Part shown: positions 23,522 to 29,228 of the stretch, piece after piece
Position numbering within the stretch: the first letter of the stretch is position 1
How the letters are laid out: each line of letters starts with the position of its first letter
DNA from: an uncultured Lentisphaeria bacterium
GTDB lineage: Bacteria; Verrucomicrobiota; Lentisphaeria; JABSQK01; CAJWLW01
Length of the DNA: 29,228 nt
NCBI GenBank assembly: GCA_913042885.1
Contig: CAJWLW010000029.1
Location: 1-29,228 of the forward strand
Direction: 5' to 3'
The notes under the pieces: model-generated
What the model saw: only the letters and a program-made list of their open reading frames with translations
Databases searched by the model: none
What the model was told of the DNA's origin: nothing
Program-made: the position numbers and the translations under genes

Positions 23522-24745
23522 ATGAAAGTAAACAGAGACCAGTTTCTCGAAGACGGTTACATCATCCTGCGCAATGCGATACCGCCGGATCAGTTGGATG
23601 AGTTACGCGCCACGTATGAGATCATGGTCGAACGCCAGAAGATTATCTGGGCCAGACAGCGCAAGCCCGATGACCCACCCGGCGGGGCGTGGGAAACCAA
23701 CTCCCAGCCACGCCTGCTCCTCGACTCGATAGGCGACCAGATTGACGCGCAAACCGCCGCCACCGTAGAGTTCTGGCTGCACGGAGGCATACAAAACATC
23801 AGCAGTGAATTGCTGGGAGTCGAAGATGCGGCCGTCACCGAGATGATGCTGATGTGCAGCCCGGTGCGCGATCACGGCACCGCAAACCACCGAGGCTGGC
23901 ACCGTGATTTCTACCCGCCGAACTGCGCCCCGCTCCAGGGATATGTCGACGACATCATCGAGAACGGCCCCCGCTACGTTCAGTGGAACCTGCCGCTCTA
24001 CGACGATGATGTGCTGTGGGTTGTACCCGGCAGTCACAATCGCTTTACTACGGCCGAGGAAAACGAACAACTGATCAAAGACCCCTGTGTGCCCCTGCAC
24101 AGCGGTGTACAGACTCACCTCAAGGCCGGCGACGCGGTGGCTTATATCCTGCCGATCCTGCATTGGGGCAGTATGTACAACACGAAAATGAGGCGCACCA
24201 TTCACGGCGGTTTTTCCACCTTCAGCGCCTCCCTTGACCGACGTTACCTCAAGCACCTCTGCCCCGCGTCGCAAAAAACTTTCGAGCGCTGGGACCGGCG
24301 CAGTATGCAGATGATGGAACACACGGTGTCGGCGCTGCGCGGCGCCATGAACAAAAACAGCGCCCGCTACGATGCCGCGCTCGAGAATCTGCACCCGGGC
24401 AGGGGAAAATATGGCAAGCGCCAGTCGACCATGTTCCTGAGCAAGGCCGCCAAGCGGATACACAAGCTCAAATCCCCCGACTTCGAGCGTCTGCCCGGAC
24501 CGGAGCGCAATGATTGCGAAATAGTACACCCCATGACTCTGCAGTGGGGCGTGCCGATCGCCGATCGGTTTTCCGTGGAAGAGGCACGGATTCTGTGGGA
24601 GCGCTTCAAACCGGTGGACGACGGCCTGCAGGCCGACGAAATCCAATGGGCACCCGGGCTGCAGGGAGACAATACACACTATTATCTCAACGAAGTGCCG
24701 GCTGATCTTACGGTTGAAAACTTTATCGCCGGTTGGCAGGCCTGA
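23522..24745 (+). CDS. Phytanoyl-CoA dioxygenase (PhyH) family protein, long form
   Basis: A 407-residue Fe(II)/2-oxoglutarate-type oxygenase. The N-terminus FLEDGYIILRNAIPPDQLDEL is the usual PhyH opening. Iron ligands are His127 and Asp129 in RGWHRDFYP, with the distal His214 in ILHWGSMYNTKMRR and the following Arg for 2-oxoglutarate. The VPGSHNRF stretch is also characteristic. Such enzymes hydroxylate small molecules or lipids; the substrate is unknown. It is about 100 residues longer than typical PhyH proteins, with a C-terminal extension of unknown role. GGAG (23510-23513) lies 8 nt before the ATG, favoured over a TTG at 23504. It converges with the second PhyH gene 20 nt away. Confidence 0.85.
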   Translation: MKVNRDQFLEDGYIILRNAIPPDQLDELRATYEIMVERQKIIWARQRKPDDPPGGAWETNSQPRLLLDSIGDQIDAQTAATVEFWLHGGIQNISSELLGVEDAAVTEMMLMCSPVRDHGTANHRGWHRDFYPPNCAPLQGYVDDIIENGPRYVQWNLPLYDDDVLWVVPGSHNRFTTAEENEQLIKDPCVPLHSGVQTHLKAGDAVAYILPILHWGSMYNTKMRRTIHGGFSTFSASLDRRYLKHLCPASQKTFERWDRRSMQMMEHTVSALRGAMNKNSARYDAALENLHPGRGKYGKRQSTMFLSKAAKRIHKLKSPDFERLPGPERNDCEIVHPMTLQWGVPIADRFSVEEARILWERFKPVDDGLQADEIQWAPGLQGDNTHYYLNEVPADLTVENFIAGWQA

Positions 24746-24765
24746 GGTAATACGAGCGCCGCTTC

Positions 24766-25635
24766 CTAAAACGAATCCCGAAATGCCCGGTATTCCTCTG
24801 TATCACGTGCGGGGCGGCCGTCCCTGGTGGCCGGGAAAATGTTGGAACCCAAAATGCTACTGGTCATGTCGAGCCCCCGCATTTCCGAATTGGCATAGGT
24901 ATAGATGATGTTGTGTCGGCTCGTGGCACTGGCGTTGCCGCCGGCACGGTGGATGATGTTGGAGTCGATGAAGGCGACGTCGCCGGCCTGCACCTCCAGG
25001 ATGGTGCGGCGCGGATCGTTTTCCCAGCGCTCCTGTTCCTGCATCTGGCCAATGCCGCTGCTCTCTGCATTGGAAGCCTCGCCTTGTGGATGGACATCCG
25101 CACGATTGTGCAGCGGGTCCTTGTGCGAGCCGGGAACGATCGCCGTGGCAGCACTGCCCTCGTCCATGTCGTTCAGGTAATAGAGGACGGTCACCAGGCG
25201 CCGCTCGTCCATCCAGCGTGAATAATACTCCGTGTCCTGGTGCCAACCGCGAAAGCTGCTCGTGATCCCCGGAAGCTTGGTCAGAGCAACGGTCTCGACG
25301 ACATTGGTGCCCGGGCCGACAAGCTCGTCAGCGATGGCGGATACACGCGGGTGAAAGGCCAGCTCCAGAAATGGCAGCCGGATTTCTTCGAGGTAGCTAA
25401 GCAGCCATATTTTGTGCGGGTTGTCGGGGAAAGTGCCGTCGATGTCCTGAACCGGCTTCGCAACCCATTGGCTGCCCCTGGTGCAGCGCGGATCGGTTTT
25501 GCAGGTCTGGTAGACATCGAGCAGCTCATCGAGCAGCGCCTGCACTTCTCCCGGCGACAACGCGCCGCGCTCGACGTGAAAACCCTCGTCGCGGTACTGG
25601 GCGACCTGTTCAGGTCGTAAGGCTGTTGGTGTCAC
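24766..25635 (-). CDS. Phytanoyl-CoA dioxygenase (PhyH) family protein, short form
   Basis: A 289-residue PhyH oxygenase of usual length. The opening QVAQYRDEGFHVERGALSPG is standard; His132 and Asp134 lie in RGWHQDTEYY, VPGSHKDPL follows, and His229 and Arg240 lie in NIIHRAGGNASATSRHN. All iron and 2-oxoglutarate ligands are thus present. I start it at GTG 25635 because AGGAG (25641-25645) lies 5 nt upstream; the frame continues to 25782, but that part reads through the octamer-repeat element. It differs strongly from its convergent neighbour, so the pair is not a recent duplication. Confidence 0.86.
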   Translation of the reverse strand: MTPTALRPEQVAQYRDEGFHVERGALSPGEVQALLDELLDVYQTCKTDPRCTRGSQWVAKPVQDIDGTFPDNPHKIWLLSYLEEIRLPFLELAFHPRVSAIADELVGPGTNVVETVALTKLPGITSSFRGWHQDTEYYSRWMDERRLVTVLYYLNDMDEGSAATAIVPGSHKDPLHNRADVHPQGEASNAESSGIGQMQEQERWENDPRRTILEVQAGDVAFIDSNIIHRAGGNASATSRHNIIYTYANSEMRGLDMTSSILGSNIFPATRDGRPARDTEEYRAFRDSF

Positions 25636-25658
25636 ATGCTCTCCTGATCCGGTCTGAA

Positions 25659-25758
25659 TTGGAGTGTTCGAGTAGTTCGAGTATTGGAGTAAAGTAATGG
25701 ATTGGGGGAATATACTTGTGTTCGTTCCAACACGCCAACATGCCAACACGCCAATGAC
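25659..25758. repeat. Octamer-repeat element between divergent genes
   Basis: The left part has four 8-nt units of the form TTSGAGTR (25659-25666, 25667-25674, 25676-25683, 25684-25691). The right part has CCAACACG, CCAACATG, CCAACACG and a broken fourth unit (25727-25758). The two parts are imperfectly complementary (TTGGAGTG against TTGGCGTG read from the right part), so the whole could fold back. It lies between the divergent PhyH and glycosyltransferase genes and near their promoters. Confidence 0.6.
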
Positions 25759-25851
25759 AGCAGAAGATATCCGCAACAGCATCCTGCGTCACATTGAATT
25801 GCACGTCGACAGCGCGCCGACGCGGTCCTCGACTGATTGCGCGACGATGCC

Positions 25852-26952
25852 ATGAACGTCCTCTGCCTCGAACCGTACTATGGCGGCAGTCACAAGGCGT
25901 TCCTCGACGGCTGGCAGGCGCACAGCCGCCACCAATGGACATGCCTGACGCTGCCTCCGTACAAGTGGCAATGGCGCATGCGACACGCTGCCGTCACCTT
26001 CGCCACCGACGTCAAGGCGCGCATGGCGCAAGGGGCATCCTGGGATTGTGTGTTCTGTTCCGACATGCTCAACCTGGCGGAGTTTCGGGGCCTGGCGCCA
26101 CAGATCTCGCACCTGCCGACGGTTGTCTATTTTCACGAGAACCAGTTGACCTATCCGCTGCGCACCGGCGTCAAGCGCGATGACCAGCCGGTGATGACTA
26201 ACTTGACGACGGCACTCGCCGCCGACAGTGTCTGGTTCAATTCCCAATACCATCTGGATGGTTTTCTGGCGGCGTTGCAAACCTGGTTGAAACGCATGCC
26301 GGACCATCAACCGTTGTCAGCGCTTGATGTGATTCGTGACCGCAGCGAAATTCACCCGCCCGGGATAGATCCTTTCCCCCAAAGGCCAGCGAGGGATCCC
26401 GCTGCACCCATGCATATCCTATGGGCCGCCCGCTGGGAACATGACAAAGATCCCGACTCTTTCTTTGAAGCTCTGACCGCCTTACAGGAAACCGGTGCAG
26501 ATTTTCGGCTGAGCGTTATCGGCGAACAGTTCCGCACCGTCCCCGAGGTATTTGAGACAGCCCGGCTACAATTTGCGGATCACATCGAGCGCTGGGGCTT
26601 CCAGCCGACCCGCGAGGAATATCGTGCAGCGTTGATGGCGGCCGACGTGTTTGTCTCTACAGCACAGCACGAGTTCTTCGGCATCAGCGCCGTCGAAGCG
26701 GCGGCGGCGGGCGCGGGCGTGCTGCTGCCGCAACGCCTGGCCTATCCCGAGGTGTTCGCCGGCAGCGAGACCGCGGGATTCTTCTATGGCAACACCGCTG
26801 TGGAGCTGGCAACGGCACTGGCCGCCCTGTCAGGTCGCCTGGACGAAAAAGGCGATCTGCTGCCGCCGGACAAGTGCGGCGTTCGCATCGCGTCGCAGTA
26901 TTTGTGGCCGCACCTGGCGCCGCAATACGATGATCGACTGGCGGGATTATGA
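25852..26952 (+). CDS. Glycosyltransferase like tRNA-queuosine mannosyltransferase (DUF3524)
   Basis: A 366-residue GT-B-type glycosyltransferase. Its N-terminus NVLCLEPYYGGSHKAFLDGW is the hallmark of the DUF3524/GTDC1 family, whose animal member QTMAN adds mannose to queuosine in tRNA-Asp. VYFHENQLTYPL and SVWFNSQYHLDGFL are further family blocks. The C-terminal half has the donor-site pattern AQHEFFGISAVEAAAAGAGVLLPQ with the E-x7-E pair. By family it should glycosylate a nucleoside in tRNA in the cytoplasm, but the bacterial activity is inferred and another acceptor is possible. No queuosine biosynthesis gene is nearby. The ATG at 25852 precedes the conserved block; a TTG at 25837 is an alternative. 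It converges with the creatininase gene, 4 nt apart. Confidence 0.82.
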   Translation: MNVLCLEPYYGGSHKAFLDGWQAHSRHQWTCLTLPPYKWQWRMRHAAVTFATDVKARMAQGASWDCVFCSDMLNLAEFRGLAPQISHLPTVVYFHENQLTYPLRTGVKRDDQPVMTNLTTALAADSVWFNSQYHLDGFLAALQTWLKRMPDHQPLSALDVIRDRSEIHPPGIDPFPQRPARDPAAPMHILWAARWEHDKDPDSFFEALTALQETGADFRLSVIGEQFRTVPEVFETARLQFADHIERWGFQPTREEYRAALMAADVFVSTAQHEFFGISAVEAAAAGAGVLLPQRLAYPEVFAGSETAGFFYGNTAVELATALAALSGRLDEKGDLLPPDKCGVRIASQYLWPHLAPQYDDRLAGL

Positions 26953-26956
26953 CCGG

Positions 26957-27769
26957 TCAACCACGATAGATACGACGATTGAAGTCTTCGTAGATTTCTC
27001 GGGCCCGGGTGTCTTTTTTCACGAGGGCAACCATCTCGGCCAGAGTCCTGATTTGATCTTCCAGGAACACCCGCCCCTTCTCGGCAGAAGACAATCCGGG
27101 TGTACCGCGGGTCAGCTCGGGCTGCATCGCGACCCAGTCCATTGGCGTGTACATGTGCTTGAGGTGGCTCAGATCTTCGCGAGGTCGTTCGTTGACCTTT
27201 TTCGCCTGGTCCATGTCGACCAGGTCCGGGTCGATGTGCAGCATCTCACTGGCCTCCCATTCACAAGCGTGGCCATATTCTTCCGAATCGAAAATTTCGT
27301 TGAACAATTCCTTATTCATGTACCCGCCGAGGGCGTCCGGATCCACGCCCCGCGCATCGCAGTAGTACGGGACCCAGTCCTTCCCCTTGTCGAGCATCGA
27401 CATGACGAATTGCGGGAGAAACCACTTGTTGCCGCCATGGCCGCTGATGAACATGATCTTTTTGCAACCGTTGCGACCGATCTCGTCACAGATGTTTTCG
27501 AACAGAGCGAACAACAGTTGGTTGTCCACAACGATCCCGCCCGGGAACGCCTTGGTCTCGAAATTACTCGAGAAATTAACCACCGGAAAGACTAGTGCCG
27601 GCTCGATTTTCGCAACCTCGTCTGCGACATAGCGTGCAATAATGACGTCAGTGCCAAGCGGCAGATGATTGCCGTGGTATTCGAGGACGGCCACGGGGAC
27701 AATGCAAACGCCACCGGTCTCAACGACAGCCTCTTCGAACTGATCAGCGCGGAGCTTCTCCCATTGCAT
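26957..27769 (-). CDS. Creatininase-family amidohydrolase
   Basis: A 270-residue metal hydrolase of the creatininase family, whose members open creatinine, deformylate formamidopyrimidines or cut peptides such as mycofactocin precursor. The signature is VAVLEYHGNHLPLGTD, giving metal ligands Glu30, His32 and Asp41, with His111 in FISGHGGNKW and acidic residues in HACEWEASEM (about 167-176). Length is normal for the family. It starts 26 nt after the Gfo/Idh/MocA stop, so the two form an operon. The substrate is unknown; family members beside oxidoreductases often belong to catabolic loci. Confidence 0.88.
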   Translation of the reverse strand: MQWEKLRADQFEEAVVETGGVCIVPVAVLEYHGNHLPLGTDVIIARYVADEVAKIEPALVFPVVNFSSNFETKAFPGGIVVDNQLLFALFENICDEIGRNGCKKIMFISGHGGNKWFLPQFVMSMLDKGKDWVPYYCDARGVDPDALGGYMNKELFNEIFDSEEYGHACEWEASEMLHIDPDLVDMDQAKKVNERPREDLSHLKHMYTPMDWVAMQPELTRGTPGLSSAEKGRVFLEDQIRTLAEMVALVKKDTRAREIYEDFNRRIYRG

Positions 27770-27795
27770 GGCATGTCTCTCGTTTTAGTGGTATC

Positions 27796-28941
27796 TCAGC
27801 ATGTCAGGCGGCGGACCTGTTCCCAGTCGCCCGATTCCCAAGATCGCCCCATCGCGTCATGTACCTCGGCCACGGCGAGCGCCGCGTTGAACCCGAAATC
27901 GCCCTGCTTGCCATCCACGACGGCTTGCAAAAACTCATAGGATTCGATTACCTTGAGGTCCTCGTAGCCCAGGCCGTGGGCCGCCGCAGGGGTGAAGTGT
28001 TCGTGCGACCTATGGTCCGGTCCGCTGATGATTCGAACGTAGCCATCGTGCTCCGTCGTGCCGTCGGGTATGAACAATTGCATCTCATTCATCCGCTCGA
28101 AATCCCAACTCAGCGCGCCTCGCGTCCCGTGCACCTCAACAGAAAACTGGCTTTTCGGCCCCTTGATGACCCGGCAGGTTTCCAGGGTGCCGCGGGCGCC
28201 GTTTTCGAAAACAACCAGCGCGCTGGCATAATCCTCATTCGTTACCTGCCCAACCTGTGCAGGTTCCCCGGCAACCGGGCGTGTCGGGATAAACGTGTGC
28301 CGGTGTGCGACCAATTCGCGGATCGGCCCCGCCATCACCAGCACTAAATCCGTGGCGTGCGAAAGCATGTCGCCGGTCGCGCCGAAACCGGCTATCTCCT
28401 GATCGAAGCGCCAGATCATCGGGTCGTCGGGATTTTGCGCATAGCCTTCGAGATAGCGGGCACGGCAGTGCGTGATATCGCCCAGCGCACCGTCCGCTAT
28501 CAATTGCCGAGCGTGTTGGAGGACTGGCACCCAGCGATAATTGTAACCGCTCCCACTGATCGTACCCGCCTGCTGCACTGCTTCATAGCACCGCGCGGTC
28601 TCGTGCGGCGTTCGCCCCATCGGTTTTTCGCACGTGATGTGCTTGCCTGCGGCGGCGGCGGCCTCGACAATCTGCAGATGCCCGTCATTCGGCGTGGTGA
28701 TCACCACGACCTGCACATCCTCTGCTGTGACCGCGTCGCGCCAATCAGTCGTGGCACGCTGAAAGCCGAAACGGGACTTGCCCTCAGCAGCACGGGCCTC
28801 GACCGGGTCGGCGCAAACGATCAACTGCGGTCGGATGCCACATTGATGGTATCGATCGTTGAGCTGGCGATACGCGCGACTGTGGGCAAAACCCATCCAC
28901 CCCATGCCGACGACCGCGATACCGATTGGCCTGTCTTTCAT
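27796..28941 (-). CDS. Gfo/Idh/MocA family oxidoreductase
   Basis: A 381-residue NAD(P)-dependent oxidoreductase of the glucose-fructose oxidoreductase / inositol dehydrogenase type, acting on sugars or inositols. The Rossmann loop is VVGMGWMG (10-17), followed by the acidic VCADP strand end. The family's catalytic EKP lies at 105-107 (TCEKPMGR), and the second motif GDMLSHATDLV gives Asp191 and His195. The ATG at 28941 has no clear Shine-Dalgarno. It is the first gene of the operon with the creatininase. Substrate unknown. Confidence 0.9.
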   Translation of the reverse strand: MKDRPIGIAVVGMGWMGFAHSRAYRQLNDRYHQCGIRPQLIVCADPVEARAAEGKSRFGFQRATTDWRDAVTAEDVQVVVITTPNDGHLQIVEAAAAAGKHITCEKPMGRTPHETARCYEAVQQAGTISGSGYNYRWVPVLQHARQLIADGALGDITHCRARYLEGYAQNPDDPMIWRFDQEIAGFGATGDMLSHATDLVLVMAGPIRELVAHRHTFIPTRPVAGEPAQVGQVTNEDYASALVVFENGARGTLETCRVIKGPKSQFSVEVHGTRGALSWDFERMNEMQLFIPDGTTEHDGYVRIISGPDHRSHEHFTPAAAHGLGYEDLKVIESYEFLQAVVDGKQGDFGFNAALAVAEVHDAMGRSWESGDWEQVRRLTC

Positions 28942-29228
28942 TTACTTTTTTCATCCCGGGTTGATCTCGTGCAAGCCAGCTATTTCTGCAGTGGTCCTCG
29001 ATACGATTTCACACTGGCATCCCCGTGGATATTGGCAATCGAGAGGTGTCCGCCGGCTTACCCTTGTCGCTCATCCGTAATCTTATTCAATTTCCACATT
29101 CATCCCCCATCTTCCTGGAGCGCCCGGCATTCTTGAAAGTCCAATCGGTGCGGTGCTGCCGGCACTGTGTGGAGTGCACTCATTTTTGCTGCATCCGACG
29201 CCGTACCTGCGCTCATGGGATCGAGATG
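28942..29228. other. Right-edge stretch, possible end of another gene
   Basis: No complete gene is present. On the minus strand one frame is open from the window edge to a TGA at 29100-29102 (42 codons, for example MSALHTVPAAPHRLDFQECR). It could be the C-terminal end of an upstream gene, or chance. The remaining 158 nt before the Gfo/Idh/MocA start show no strong promoter or terminator. Confidence 0.3.

Overview
The window looks like a chromosomal segment of a moderately GC-rich Gram-negative bacterium, most likely from the Planctomycetes-Verrucomicrobia-Lentisphaerae side of the tree. Two things point there: a kdsA-kdsD pair for Kdo, the inner sugar of lipopolysaccharide, and a prepilin-like protein whose N-terminus ([16 protein letters not shown]) has no Gly before the processing site but carries an H-Xn-DG-type C-terminus, a style abundant in Lentisphaerae and relatives. 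The mix of Gfo/Idh/MocA, creatininase, phytanoyl-CoA dioxygenase, DUF4838 and YetA-like genes is also typical of such environmental polysaccharide degraders. The lineage is an inference. No rRNA, tRNA, CRISPR, phage gene or transposase was seen.

Layout. 1-62 is a strong terminator of a gene left of the window. 141-1939 (+) is kdsA-kdsD. 1974-6462 (-) is a carbohydrate-use block: a YetA/rhamnogalacturonan-lyase-like protein, a sodium:solute symporter and its small DUF3311-like membrane partner. Both transcription units there carry a similar inverted-repeat element about 95 nt before their start codons. 6667-7533 (+) is the prepilin-like protein. 7621-9087 (-) is a nitrilase-fold hydrolase with an added N-terminal beta-rich domain, divergent from 9290-11692 (+), a secreted DUF4838 protein. 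11829-19252 (-) is a co-directional run read from right to left: DegT aminotransferase, amidohydrolase, polysaccharide deacetylase-like protein, a second DegT aminotransferase, an unrecognised 426-aa protein and a fatty-acid desaturase. Several junctions overlap by 4 nt, so this looks like one or two operons for making an amino-sugar- or lipid-containing product, which I cannot name.

19793-21715 (+) is a DUF2079 membrane protein with a hairpin-rich upstream region, bracketed by a 26-nt direct repeat. 22122-23087 (+) is a D-2-hydroxyacid dehydrogenase, followed by a decayed short-chain dehydrogenase on the opposite strand. 23522-24745 (+) and 24766-25635 (-) are two unlike phytanoyl-CoA dioxygenase-family proteins in convergent orientation. 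25852-26952 (+) resembles tRNA-queuosine mannosyltransferases. 26957-28941 (-) is a creatininase-family hydrolase downstream of a Gfo/Idh/MocA oxidoreductase.

The most interesting material is non-coding: a shared inverted-repeat element before the two sugar-use units, a duplicated intergenic element, a hairpin-rich leader, an octamer-repeat element and a palindromic element between convergent genes. The DegT-to-desaturase run is the best candidate for an undescribed pathway. All calls rest on reading motifs by eye; no database search was run.
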